DNA of 64,000 bases, from NCBI RefSeq assembly GCF_037094465.1, contig NZ_CP146609.1, positions 1,117,501 to 1,181,500 on the forward strand, read 5' to 3'. Source of the DNA: Pseudodesulfovibrio sp. 5S69 (GTDB lineage: Bacteria > Desulfobacterota > Desulfovibrionia > Desulfovibrionales > Desulfovibrionaceae). Shown one piece after another: positions 18,574-26,381 of this stretch (within the stretch, counting starts at the first letter, position 1; each line of letters opens with the position of its first letter). The notes under the pieces were generated by a model, which searched no databases, had not been told where the DNA came from, and saw only the letters and a program-made list of their open reading frames with translations. A program made the position numbers and the translations under genes.

Positions 18574-19196
18574 TCAGAAACCTCCTGAATAACAAGTGGG
18601 TTAACGTGCCGGGCTGAGGGGAGAACCTCACCGCCAGGAAGCGGTACGGCTTGGGACACGTAGGAATGGTTCATAGATTGACAGAAGTGACGGCTTGAAA
18701 CAACCCCTCCAGCGGAGAAATGTGTCAATTCCGGCATAGTGGATTGTTTTCGCCGGAGCGGGCCGGGGCTGCCGGAAGAGCCGCCGCCCGGCGGTTCGGG
18801 CCGGTCTCCATCGGACTTTTGGACGGCCTCTTCTTCGACCCATCTGGAACAGGCGAGCATCTGGTCCTCGGCCAACACGGCGGCCAGTTTCTTGTCGATC
18901 TTCCATTTCAGGTCATCCATAAGAGCCTGAAGTTCCCCGCGCTTCCAACTGCCGCCGGGTCGGGCCCGGTCCATGACCGTCTGCCCGCGCTCGAACCGTT
19001 CCTCGATGATCGGCTTGACCGCGGCGGCCTGCTCGTCGCTCAGGCCGAGTTTGGCCCGCATATGGGCCACGCGGCGTTCGGCCGGGATCGGCTCGGCCTG
19101 CCCGACGTCTCCGGTCCGCTCCCGTCTCCGCCCGTCCCGCCCTTGCCTAGGCCGAGCGCAGTCCCACCCCCCGGCGCATCCCGGAATCCATCGCAC
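18570..19196 (-). CDS. Doubtful open frame with a Spy/CpxP-like helical segment
   Basis: The frame would encode 208 residues. Its middle, RRVAHMRAKLGLSDEQAAAV followed by KPIIEERFERGQTVM and ALMDDLKWKIDKKLAAVLAED, resembles the periplasmic helical repeat of Spy/CpxP or metal-resistance proteins. But the N-terminus has no signal peptide, the C-terminus is low-quality sequence running through the aldA promoter region, and no ribosome site is clear. It may be a decayed Spy-like gene. Without it, the 730 bases between aldA and tRNA-Leu are non-coding. Confidence 0.3.
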   Translation of the reverse strand: MRWIPGCAGGWDCARPRQGRDGRRRERTGDVGQAEPIPAERRVAHMRAKLGLSDEQAAAVKPIIEERFERGQTVMDRARPGGSWKRGELQALMDDLKWKIDKKLAAVLAEDQMLACSRWVEEEAVQKSDGDRPEPPGGGSSGSPGPLRRKQSTMPELTHFSAGGVVSSRHFCQSMNHSYVSQAVPLPGGEVLPSARHVNPLVIQEVSE

Positions 19197-19263
19197 GTAA
19201 TTCCCCTGGCCAACGGCCGCAACCCGCCATCCCGCACCACCCCGGCCGTCCCGGACAAGACCA

Positions 19264-19293
19264 TTGACAGACCAGCCGCCCCTGCCCTATGAG
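19264..19293 (+). promoter_or_regulatory. Promoter of tRNA-Leu
   Basis: TTGACA at 19264-19269 and TATGAG at 19288-19293, spaced by 18 nt, lie just in front of the tRNA. Confidence 0.6.
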
Positions 19294-19307
19294 ATAACCT
19301 CTCCCAC

Positions 19308-19394
19308 GCCAGGGTGGCGGAATTGGTAGACGCAGCGGACTCAAAATCCGCCGGTAGCGATACTGTGAGGGTTCGAGTCCCTCCCCTGGTACCA
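19308..19394 (+). tRNA. tRNA-Leu (anticodon CAA)
   Basis: An 87-nt class II tRNA with encoded CCA. Acceptor arms GCCAGGG/CCCTGGT pair; the anticodon stem GCGGA/TCCGC encloses CTCAAAA, giving anticodon CAA; a variable arm and the GTTCGAGTCCC T-arm follow. Its 3' end is the attachment site of the genomic island that follows. Confidence 0.95.
19377..19387 (+). repeat. attL core (11-bp direct repeat)
   Basis: GTCCCTCCCCT lies in the T-arm/acceptor 3' end of tRNA-Leu and recurs at 30183-30193. In both copies TACCA or ACCA follows within 5 nt, though the attR copy lacks the intervening GGT. Confidence 0.75.
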
Positions 19395-19429
19395 AGACAG
19401 AATCCGACCCAATCCGAGGTCGTCCAAAA

Positions 19430-19456
19430 AGCCCCCGAAATACGGGGGCTTTCTTC
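19430..19456 (+). terminator. Terminator between tRNA-Leu and the integrase gene
   Basis: AGCCCCCG/CGGGGGCT arms around AAATA are followed by TTCTTCGTTTT. This now terminates the tRNA-Leu transcript; it belongs to the island side of the junction. Confidence 0.8.
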
Positions 19457-19508
19457 GTTTTATGTGTCTCGGCTAGTCTCAGGTAGTCCGTTGACATCCA
19501 GCGGACGG

Positions 19509-19559
19509 TGTGAGTAATGATGTGCGTAACTGGTGTTCTTATACTCCAAGTTACTCACG
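19509..19559. promoter_or_regulatory. Putative integrase arm-binding sites, left end
   Basis: Three related words cluster here: TGTGAGTAA (19509-19517), TGTGCGTAAC (19521-19530) and the inverse GTTACTCAC (19550-19558). The same word occurs twice at 30103-30122, near the other end and nowhere obvious in the middle. Such paired clusters near att cores are typical of tyrosine-integrase arm sites. They also overlap the integrase leader, so integrase may repress its own gene. Confidence 0.6.
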
Positions 19560-19569
19560 GAGGTACCCC

Positions 19570-20787
19570 ATGCCGTTGACCGTAAAAACCATCGAAAAAG
19601 CCAAGTCCAAGGATAAGCTCTACCGTATCGCAGATGCCCAGGGGCTGTGCCTTGAGGTGCCGCCTAACGGTTCGAAACGGTGGAGGTTTCGCTACCGTTT
19701 CGGCGGTAAGGCCAAAATGGTCAGTCTTGGGGTTTGGCCGGATGTAAAGCTGCCTGAAGCCCGCGATAAACGAGATGACATGCGCCGTTTGCTCAAAAGG
19801 GGCGTTGACCCGGCCGAGCATAAGAAATCCCAGCAAGCCATTGCAGAGGGTAAGGATCGTTTTGAGGCGGTGGCCAGGGAATGGTTTGATAAGTTCCATA
19901 AGAATTGGGCTGAACAAACCGGAGTGCGCAAAATGGCTCGGCTTGAAGGGCACGTCTTCCCTTTGATCGGGGATATCTCCATTGAAAAGGTGGACGCTCC
20001 CCAAATTCGGCGGGTCCTGCTTCGGCTGGAGAGTCTCGGCAAGCTGCATACTGGCCATAGGGTCAAGAATATCATTGGCGAGGTCATGCGCTACGCCGTG
20101 GCCATGGGGCTGGTTACTCACAATCCCGTCCCTGATCTTGCTGGCGTCCTCCCTCCTGTAAAAGAAGAGCATCGGGCTAGTATCACCGACCCGGAGGGCA
20201 TGAAAGGCCTTCTGTGCGCAATTGATGAGTACCAGGGGAGTCCGGTTACGCGGAATGCCATGAAATTGGCAGCCCTCACTTTCGTGCGTCCAGGTGAATT
20301 GCGGCATGGCGAGTGGTCAGAGATTGATTTTGAGAAGAAGGAGTGGCGCATAGCGGCCGGGAAAATGAAGATGAAGCGGCAGCACATCGTCCCTCTTTCG
20401 AGGCAGTCCATAGCCGTCTTGAAGGATATGGAGTTGGTTACTGGCCATGGCCGATATATATTCCCTTCCGAGCGCTCCAGGGATCGGGCGATGAGCAACA
20501 ACACCGTCAATGCCGCCCTTCGCCGTATGGGCTACACCAAAGAAGAAATGACCGGCCACGGCTTCCGAGCCATGGCCAGCACCAACCTCAATGAAATGGG
20601 GTTCCACCCTGACCAGATTGAACGGCAACTTGCCCACGTAGAAGGCAACAAGGTGAGGGCCGCATATAACCATGCTGAGTACCTGCCCGAGAGGAAGAAG
20701 ATGATGCAGGTTTGGGCGGACTATTTGGATACGTTAAGGGATGGAGGGAAGGTGATACCGCTAAAGCGTGAGTCCAATGGTGGTTAG
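19570..20787 (+). CDS. int: Tyrosine recombinase/integrase (P4-like, DUF4102 arm domain)
   Basis: A 405-residue integrase that inserts and excises the element at tRNA-Leu. The N-terminal DUF4102 arm-binding domain (about 1-90; IADAQGLCLEVPPNGSKRWR) is followed by a SAM-like core-binding domain (about 95-200) and the catalytic domain. Catalytic residues visible are Arg240 (FVRPGEL), His330 and Arg333 (HGFR), His356 (QLAHVEGN) and the likely nucleophile Tyr366 (AAYNHAEY). GGAGG 7 nt before the ATG at 19570 fixes the start; a 60-nt longer frame starts without such a site. Orientation is away from the tRNA, as usual for this family. Confidence 0.95.
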   Translation: MPLTVKTIEKAKSKDKLYRIADAQGLCLEVPPNGSKRWRFRYRFGGKAKMVSLGVWPDVKLPEARDKRDDMRRLLKRGVDPAEHKKSQQAIAEGKDRFEAVAREWFDKFHKNWAEQTGVRKMARLEGHVFPLIGDISIEKVDAPQIRRVLLRLESLGKLHTGHRVKNIIGEVMRYAVAMGLVTHNPVPDLAGVLPPVKEEHRASITDPEGMKGLLCAIDEYQGSPVTRNAMKLAALTFVRPGELRHGEWSEIDFEKKEWRIAAGKMKMKRQHIVPLSRQSIAVLKDMELVTGHGRYIFPSERSRDRAMSNNTVNAALRRMGYTKEEMTGHGFRAMASTNLNEMGFHPDQIERQLAHVEGNKVRAAYNHAEYLPERKKMMQVWADYLDTLRDGGKVIPLKRESNGG

Positions 20788-20795
20788 GGGGAAGG

Positions 20796-21497
20796 ATGAA
20801 GCTTGAAGATGATTTCAAAAAGGATTTGCGTTTTACACTTGGAAAGTGCTTAGACCAGGCCCCTGTGATTGATTTTATCGCCCTAGAATATTGGATAAAT
20901 CTTTCGTTCGATGAAGATGCACGAAGGGGATTGTTGGAGGCGGTAGTTGGCTATGAGAATGATTGTATTGAGGCAGAATTAATTCCCTCTGTTGAAGTCA
21001 ACCGTTCGTTGAAAGCCATTATTAAAGCATGCGAGACTCTTGAACCCTTGCTGGATTTTGGAGAGTTTGGCCCCTCTGCCCGTTTCTCGGATAAATTGGT
21101 TGAATATGCTGTTTGGTATCATACTGACCCGAAATTTATCCGATTGGATAGGAATTGCCGTCAAAATAGGCGGGGTGAGTTGATGGTTTCAGATAGACAT
21201 GTGGCCGCTTTCCTCAAACTGTGGAGAAAGAAAGCTCTCAGCAGTCTGGGGCACAAGAACAAAGGGGGAAAGCCTGCCAATATTCCTTTACGGAATTTCA
21301 TTAAAGCACTCCATGCAATCTACAAAAAGGCTGGCGGCAAAGGGATTGGAAGCTCAAGGGATGCGACCTCAGAGTATACGGGGGATTTTTTGCTTTTGGT
21401 CGATGTTTTATTAGAGAATTCAAGTAGGCCGGTTCCCTTTCGCATTCTTGGCAGATACATTGAAGAAAACTCGGGTTTATTAGGCTTAAATAAATAG
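20796..21497 (+). CDS. Hypothetical island protein
   Basis: A 233-residue, mostly helical soluble protein I do not recognise. It starts 8 nt after the integrase stop, so it is probably expressed with it. It has no membrane segment; a basic Lys/Gly-rich stretch (SLGHKNKGGKPANIP) lies about residue 150-165. Position between the integrase and the AlpA-like gene suggests a role in element control or maintenance, but nothing in the sequence shows one. Confidence 0.7.
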   Translation: MKLEDDFKKDLRFTLGKCLDQAPVIDFIALEYWINLSFDEDARRGLLEAVVGYENDCIEAELIPSVEVNRSLKAIIKACETLEPLLDFGEFGPSARFSDKLVEYAVWYHTDPKFIRLDRNCRQNRRGELMVSDRHVAAFLKLWRKKALSSLGHKNKGGKPANIPLRNFIKALHAIYKKAGGKGIGSSRDATSEYTGDFLLLVDVLLENSSRPVPFRILGRYIEENSGLLGLNK

Positions 21498-21591
21498 TTT
21501 TCCGTGGGTGACTGATATTGTCACAAGCCCCTATCGTCCCTTCAAGAACAATGAGGCCCATTTTGGGCTCAGCAAATCTTGGAGGTTATTT

Positions 21592-21795
21592 ATGCATCCC
21601 ACCTTGCCCGATGAGGGCTATGTTCGAATCCACAAAATCTTGGAAGTTATCCCTATCGGCAAATCCAGCTGGTGGGCAGGCGTAAAGGCTGGGAAGTTCC
21701 CCCAGCCGGTGAAGCTCGGCCCAAAGACTACAGCCTGGAAAGTCGAAGACATCCGAAAGCTGATTGAAAACCTGTCCCGCAACATCGAGGGGTAA
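21592..21795 (+). CDS. AlpA-like excisionase/regulator
   Basis: A 67-residue MerR-like winged helix protein of the AlpA/phage excisionase type. YVRIHKILEVIPIGKSSWWAGVK is the helix-turn-helix, and GKFPQPVKLGPKTTAWKVEDIRKLI is the characteristic wing and last helix. AlpA-like proteins activate integrase or assist excision in P4-type elements. The start was placed at the ATG behind GGAGG (7 nt); a longer frame upstream lacks support. It lies 3 nt before the replication gene. Confidence 0.87.
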   Translation: MHPTLPDEGYVRIHKILEVIPIGKSSWWAGVKAGKFPQPVKLGPKTTAWKVEDIRKLIENLSRNIEG

Positions 21796-21798
21796 TCC

Positions 21799-22617
21799 AT
21801 GTCTCGCGGTTGGGTCGCGGTTCATAGGAAAATCGTTGATTGGGAATGGTACCAGGATGCGAACACGTTCCGCCTATTCATGCATTTGCTTTTCAAGGCC
21901 AATTATTCATTTGGGAAATGGCGGGGAGAGTCGTTGTCCCCTGGACAATTGGTTACAGGTCGAGAGCAGCTGGCTAGCGACCTACGAATCTCAGAGCAAT
22001 CAATACGAACTGCGTTGGGACATTTGAAATCAACCGGCGTGATAACCATCAAATCAACCAACAAGTATTCGATAATATCCATCGTGAATTGGGATAGTTA
22101 TCAGCCTTCAGCGGCCAGTTTTAACCAACAAGCTATCCAGCCGGTTGGCCAGCAATTGGCCAACAATCAACCATCAACTAACCACATCCAACAAAGCAAG
22201 AAGGGAAAGAAGGGAAGAAGAAAGAATGAGGAGGGCGAAACGCCCTCGGATGGTTGTAAGTCTTCTGACCTGATTGCTGAGCAGGCGAGGGCTGTTCTTG
22301 AGCACCTTAATAAGGTCACAGGGAAACGGTTTAAGGTAACCGGTCTTATTCCCGCCCGCCTCAGGGCCGGGGCTGCCGTGGAAGAGTGCATGCAAGTGAT
22401 TGATTACAAGGCCAAGGACGAGGGCTTTGATCGCAAGTATTTGGATCACACGACACCCTTTCGAGAGGCAAATTTCGACAAATATTTGAATCAAGCCTTG
22501 GCGGATCAACGGCCTAACAAACAAGGGAGATCAAATGAAGATGACGATGCAAGAGGCTGGAGTCCAGAGCCAGAAAATAAGTGGGCAAGAGGAGTCGGCT
22601 CGCCTCATCCCAGCTGA
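21799..22617 (+). CDS. Phage-type replication initiator with winged helix
   Basis: A 272-residue protein. Residues 1 to about 105 form a winged-helix DNA-binding part (SLSPGQLVTGREQLASDLRI, then SEQSIRTALGHLKSTGVI). A Gln/Lys-rich linker (about 115-150) follows. The C-terminal part (about 165-245; LEHLNKVTGKRFKVTG ... ARLRAGAAVEECMQVIDYK ... FDKYLNQAL) matches the conserved phage C-terminal replication domain. This two-part plan is that of phage replisome organisers that bind the origin and recruit the helicase loader. The next gene, a DnaC-like loader, overlaps it by 83 nt, in line with that role. Confidence 0.82.
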   Translation: MSRGWVAVHRKIVDWEWYQDANTFRLFMHLLFKANYSFGKWRGESLSPGQLVTGREQLASDLRISEQSIRTALGHLKSTGVITIKSTNKYSIISIVNWDSYQPSAASFNQQAIQPVGQQLANNQPSTNHIQQSKKGKKGRRKNEEGETPSDGCKSSDLIAEQARAVLEHLNKVTGKRFKVTGLIPARLRAGAAVEECMQVIDYKAKDEGFDRKYLDHTTPFREANFDKYLNQALADQRPNKQGRSNEDDDARGWSPEPENKWARGVGSPHPS

Positions 22618-23266
22618 GTGCCTTTTGCATGGAACCTTTCTAGGGCATCAGTCTCAGGACGGCCGGATAGAATGTCCAAAATGTGCAGCCAATAAAGCAA
22701 AGCGTGATGCCCTGGAAACAGGTATTCCATTTAGATTTATTGCAAAGAGCTGGAATGATTTTGTGACAAGTCGTGCTGAGCACGAAACGGCCTTGAATAC
22801 AGCGAAAGGATACGCTGAGAATTTCGATGAGGCTTTGCAGGAAGGGGCTGGATTGGTGTTTCTAGGCAAGGTGGGGACAGGGAAAACCCACTTGGCCTGT
22901 GCAATCGCAAATCACATTCGAGCCAATGGGAGAAAGGTCTTGTACTCAACTGTTCGTCATGCCGTAGGCTCGATTAAGAACACCTGGAGCCGTGATAGTC
23001 ATGTTAGCGAAGCGGAGGTTCTTGGCAAGTTCTTTGCGCCTGATTTGCTTATTCTGGATGAGGTCGGGGTACAGTTTGGCTCTGAAGCAGATCGGATTGT
23101 TTTGTATGATATTATTGATGGAAGATACGGCCGAGTTCGGCCCACTATCATTGCTTCCAATCTCTCACTTGATGGTCTTCAAAGGGCAATTGGCCTCAGA
23201 AGTATGGATCGCATGCGTGAAAAGGGGCAGCTTATTTTGTTCAATTGGAAAAGCCATCGCCAGTGA
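22535..23266 (+). CDS. DnaC-like helicase loader ATPase
   Basis: A 243-residue AAA+ ATPase of the DnaC/IstB-like group. An N-terminal zinc site (Cys29, His32, Cys47, Cys50) typical of phage DnaC homologues precedes Walker A GKVGTGKT (111-118) and Walker B LLILDEVG. The C-terminal GLRSMDRMRE gives the sensor 2-like arginines. It probably loads the host replicative helicase at the element's origin together with the upstream initiator. The ATG is within the upstream gene behind GGGAG. No IS21 transposase is nearby, so IstB is unlikely. Confidence 0.87.
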   Translation: MKMTMQEAGVQSQKISGQEESARLIPAECLLHGTFLGHQSQDGRIECPKCAANKAKRDALETGIPFRFIAKSWNDFVTSRAEHETALNTAKGYAENFDEALQEGAGLVFLGKVGTGKTHLACAIANHIRANGRKVLYSTVRHAVGSIKNTWSRDSHVSEAEVLGKFFAPDLLILDEVGVQFGSEADRIVLYDIIDGRYGRVRPTIIASNLSLDGLQRAIGLRSMDRMREKGQLILFNWKSHRQ

Positions 23267-23459
23267 TTTGCATTGCCCTTGTATAGAGGCAAATTCGATC
23301 ACCATTATGGGAAGATAGGACGTGTCCTCTAGGCGTAAAACGAATGGGGGCGGAAATGTAAAGAAACGAGGTAACTTTACGTTTGGAGCATTCGAGGCAA
23401 CTCAAGGGCGTCAATGGGACATTTGAGGCAACTATAAGACCGTGAAGGGAGGAAGAAGG

Positions 23460-23708
23460 ATGAAAAGGCCGTTGAAAGATCGCTATTCTTGTAAATGCGC
23501 TGAATGCGCCCAATCGTGGGAATGTTCACCATCCGCGTACATGCAGCTCGGCATCAATCGCGGCTTTACCTCTTGCCCCTTATGCGGGGCGTTGTTGTCA
23601 CTGGAGTTGTCGGGTGACTGTGACCTTATGCTGAGCCGGGCATGGACAAGCAGGTACTCCGAAGAATCAGAACGCATGCTTGAACGAATGGGGGCACTTC
23701 GAGATTAG
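23460..23708 (+). CDS. Small zinc-ribbon protein
   Basis: An 82-residue protein with two cysteine pairs (CKCAEC near 11-16 and CPLC near 40-43) that would bind one zinc, followed by a helical tail rich in Arg and Glu. GGGAGG lies 7 nt before the ATG. In the leader, GAGGCAACT occurs twice (near 23395 and 23426). The function is unknown; small zinc ribbons of this kind are common in phage-like elements. Confidence 0.6.
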   Translation: MKRPLKDRYSCKCAECAQSWECSPSAYMQLGINRGFTSCPLCGALLSLELSGDCDLMLSRAWTSRYSEESERMLERMGALRD

Positions 23709-23987
23709 GTGCAGTGAGGTTTGGTCCTCATCCGTTCAGGAGGTGGGGAGGGGGGTGTAAATCACTGGAGCCTGAGCGAATAGGTACCGATAGGGCAGTT
23801 TGCTTTACGCAAAATTGAAATGGGGTGGGGGGGGTAAAAGATCATTTTGTGGAAAATCCACCAGCAAGATATCATTAGAAAAAGGGCGGGAATAATGGTG
23901 GAAAATCCGACTGGAAAAAGCTGATAAAAAAAGGATAAAATTCCCATTTTTTGTGTTAAAATGAATGATAAAAGTGGTCTGTTTAAT
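23709..23987. other. Non-coding stretch with G-tracts and repeats; possible replication origin
   Basis: No gene is supported here. The stretch has G-runs, including G8 at 23827-23834, an 11-bp direct repeat GTGGAAAATCC (23849-23859 and 23898-23908), then A/T-rich sequence to about 23990. Lying behind the initiator and loader genes, it is a candidate origin or control region of the element. That is inference. Confidence 0.35.
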
Positions 23988-24179
23988 TCAATTGTCTGTA
24001 ACCCTGCGTTTTTTCGGATGGAGAATAGCTGCCACAGCTAACATGTCGATTCTCTTTTGAAGCGGAATAGTCTGACTCTGGGAGAGTCTTTCGTCATCTT
24101 CGCAGCTACTTCTGTTGGAGCCAAAGACGTTGTCCTTTGAGTTATGGTTTAGCCTATGGTTCTTAGCCAGGGCTTTCAA
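23988..24179 (-). CDS. Doubtful small open frame
   Basis: Sixty-three codons beginning with TTG, whose first bases overlap the TGA of the upstream minus-strand frame (TTGA). The product is Lys/Arg/Asn-rich with no domain I recognise. The coupling to the frame at 24176-24448 is the only point in its favour; chance is quite possible in this AT-rich sequence. Confidence 0.2.
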   Translation of the reverse strand: MKALAKNHRLNHNSKDNVFGSNRSSCEDDERLSQSQTIPLQKRIDMLAVAAILHPKKRRVTDN

Positions 24180-24448
24180 GCCCGCGTTGTTCGCTCGTTT
24201 ATGAAGTTATGATTCTGTCCTCTTACAAGTCGGTTGCTATCGGACAAGGTGTGACTAGCCAATAAAGTGAAATATTTTAGCATGTTGAGTGATGGCATCA
24301 GACCGTTGTCAGTGAGCCTTTTTTTGACATAATTCAAGAAATATGGTTTGACCTCAATGGGGTTGGACTCTTTGTCAAATTTGTTTGCCCATGTCAGAGG
24401 ACCAAAGGTTTTTTTGTTGCTAAGAAAGCTCTCGCCAAGAGTAATCAT
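24176..24448 (-). CDS. Small hypothetical protein divergent from the methyltransferases
   Basis: A 90-residue open frame with an ATG and a GGAG site 8 nt upstream. It diverges from the first methyltransferase across 43 bases. The sequence (for example WANKFDKESNPIEVKPYFLN and LKYFTLLASHTLSD) looks protein-like but matches no family I recognise, and no helix-turn-helix is obvious. Position suggests a regulator of the methyltransferase genes, as controller proteins often sit there; that is conjecture. Confidence 0.4.
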   Translation of the reverse strand: MITLGESFLSNKKTFGPLTWANKFDKESNPIEVKPYFLNYVKKRLTDNGLMPSLNMLKYFTLLASHTLSDSNRLVRGQNHNFINERTTRA

Positions 24449-24491
24449 TAGCTGCTCCAGAGTTTAACTTTCGTTGGCTGGCTGAGGAAGC

Positions 24492-25427
24492 GTGAGAGAA
24501 ATAAAGGTTGTTGACCTCTTTTGTGGTTGCGGTGGGATGTCGTTAGGTTTTCAAAACATGGGTTTTGATGTCGTGGCTGCATTTGACCACTGGAAGCCAG
24601 CGTTGGACGTTTACAGAGATAATTTTGAACACAATGTTTTTGAATGTGATTTATACGATTCAAGCGCTGAGACGATTGTTCAAGATTTTAACCCAGATTT
24701 AATAATTGGTGGCCCTCCCTGCCAAGACTTTTCCAGTGCTGGCCTTAGTAACCATTCCAGTGATCGGGCGTGGTTGATCAATCGGTATGTGGATTGTGTC
24801 GAGGCTGCGCAACCTGAATACTTTGTGATGGAAAATGTCCCCAGAGCTCGTTTGCGGCCTGTTTTTAAAGCAGCCGTGAGCAGACTGAGGTCATTGGGCT
24901 ATGGGCTAAGCTCTCATGTCCTCGATGCTAGCTATTGTGGCGTCCCTCAACATCGTAAACGTCTTTTTCTAGTAGGGGCGGTAGGGGCGGAAGACGGCTT
25001 TCTTGAATCGTACGTAGCTGAGCACCTATCCGATACCCCTATGTCCTTACGAGAGTACTTTGGGGGGGCTTTAGACACTGATTATTATTTTCGGGTTCCT
25101 ACCAATTATGGGCGACGAGGAGTGTTCAGTGTTGACGAACCTTCCCTGACGATCCGAGCAGTCGATCGACCTATTCCTCCTGGCTACACAGGACATCCCG
25201 AAGACCCAGTCGCAATCGGGCCTCAAGTACGAACCTTTACGGTCCTAGAGCGAAGCTACATTCAAACCTTTCCTCACTCCTTTAAATTTAAGGGCACGAA
25301 GACAAATCTAAATATGATGATTGGGAATGCCGTGCCTGTAAAACTTGCAGAGTTTGTAGCTAACGCTTTGAAACAGTATATTAATGAAAATCATATCGAA
25401 TATGTCCGTATCAAAACAGCTTCTTAA
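24492..25427 (+). CDS. DNA (cytosine-5) methyltransferase 1
   Basis: A 311-residue C5-cytosine methyltransferase with the canonical motifs in order: I DLFCGCGGMSLGF (8-20), IV GGPPCQDFSSAG with catalytic Cys77, VI ENV (114-116), VIII QHRKRLFLVG (153-162) and X MIGNAVPVKLAEFV. The target-recognition part between VIII and X is short. It starts with GTG, behind GAGGA. Its stop lies inside the next methyltransferase, a close relative, so the pair is translationally coupled. The AT-rich coding sequence differs from the host genes. The recognition site is unknown. Confidence 0.93.
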   Translation: MREIKVVDLFCGCGGMSLGFQNMGFDVVAAFDHWKPALDVYRDNFEHNVFECDLYDSSAETIVQDFNPDLIIGGPPCQDFSSAGLSNHSSDRAWLINRYVDCVEAAQPEYFVMENVPRARLRPVFKAAVSRLRSLGYGLSSHVLDASYCGVPQHRKRLFLVGAVGAEDGFLESYVAEHLSDTPMSLREYFGGALDTDYYFRVPTNYGRRGVFSVDEPSLTIRAVDRPIPPGYTGHPEDPVAIGPQVRTFTVLERSYIQTFPHSFKFKGTKTNLNMMIGNAVPVKLAEFVANALKQYINENHIEYVRIKTAS

Positions 25428-26313
25428 TACAGTAGATCTTTTTTCAGGGTGCGGCGGGCTTTCGCTTGGTTTTCAGAATGCCGGTTTCAACATACTCGCG
25501 GCTTATGACAACTGGAGGCTCGCCCTAGATGTTTACCAGCGTAATTTTGACCACAATGCACATGTTTTCGATCTGAGCGATATTCAAGCGTCCGTTGAAC
25601 ACGTTAAAGAATATAATCCAAATGTGATAATCGGTGGCCCACCATGTCAGGACTTCTCTATCGCTGGAAAGAGAATTGAAAAAGATAGAGCTAACTTGAC
25701 AGTTGCTTTTGCTGAAATCGTAGCAAGCGTATCTCCAGACATTATGGTTATGGAGAATGTGTACAGTATTGAGAGAAGCAAATCTTTAGGAATTGCGAAG
25801 AGTGTCTTATCTGATGCTGGCTATGGTCTTACTTCAAGAGTGATAGATGCAAGCCGTACGGGTGTCCCACAAATGAGAAAGCGTTTTTTCTTGGTCGCAG
25901 CCAAGGGCTTCAAGGATGATGATTTTGGTGCATATTTAGATCAGGGATTAACTGAAAGGAGGATGACGGTTGCAGAGTACTTTGGTGATGAGATTGAGGT
26001 TGAATTTTATTACGCACATCCTAGGAGCTATAAGCGGCGAGCAATATTTAGCGTGCACGAGCCTAGCGCTACAATACGAAGAGTGAACCGCCCCATTCCA
26101 GCAAATTACGTTCGGCATCCCGCTGATAAAGCAGATGTAGGAGATTGTGTACGAGTTTTGACAACTGAGGAAAGGAGTAGAATACAAACGTTCCCTAAAG
26201 AATTTATTTTTGAGGGCTCGATGTCTCAAAGAGAGCACCTCATTGCCAATGCTGTACCTGTGAAAATGGCACAATATGTGGCTGAAAAAGTTCTTGCACA
26301 CTGGATAAGCTAA
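25384..26313 (+). CDS. DNA (cytosine-5) methyltransferase 2
   Basis: A 309-residue C5 methyltransferase related to its upstream neighbour over the full length, with roughly half of residues alike in the first 160 by eye. Motifs: DLFSGCGGLSLGF (18-30), GGPPCQDFS with Cys88, ENV (124-126), QMRKRFFLVA (163-172) and LIANAVPVKMAQYVA. Differences concentrate in the recognition region (EVEFYYAHPRSYKRRAIFS against DTDYYFRVPTNYGRRGVFS in the first enzyme). The 44-nt overlap gives coupling; an in-frame ATG at 25402 is a possible start. Such pairs often methylate the two strands of an asymmetric site. Confidence 0.92.
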   Translation: MKIISNMSVSKQLLNTVDLFSGCGGLSLGFQNAGFNILAAYDNWRLALDVYQRNFDHNAHVFDLSDIQASVEHVKEYNPNVIIGGPPCQDFSIAGKRIEKDRANLTVAFAEIVASVSPDIMVMENVYSIERSKSLGIAKSVLSDAGYGLTSRVIDASRTGVPQMRKRFFLVAAKGFKDDDFGAYLDQGLTERRMTVAEYFGDEIEVEFYYAHPRSYKRRAIFSVHEPSATIRRVNRPIPANYVRHPADKADVGDCVRVLTTEERSRIQTFPKEFIFEGSMSQREHLIANAVPVKMAQYVAEKVLAHWIS

Positions 26314-26381
26314 CATATACAGATTTTTCAATATATTGATATGTTTTAGGTACGCGGCACTCAATTTCATGGAGGAAGCAG

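Noticed and set aside
22535..23266. IstB of an IS21 element
   Set aside because: No istA transposase or terminal repeats; the zinc site and the upstream initiator fit a phage DnaC-type loader.
23849..23908. Possible CRISPR array from the GTGGAAAATCC repeat
   Set aside because: Only two 11-nt copies, no regular spacing and no cas genes.
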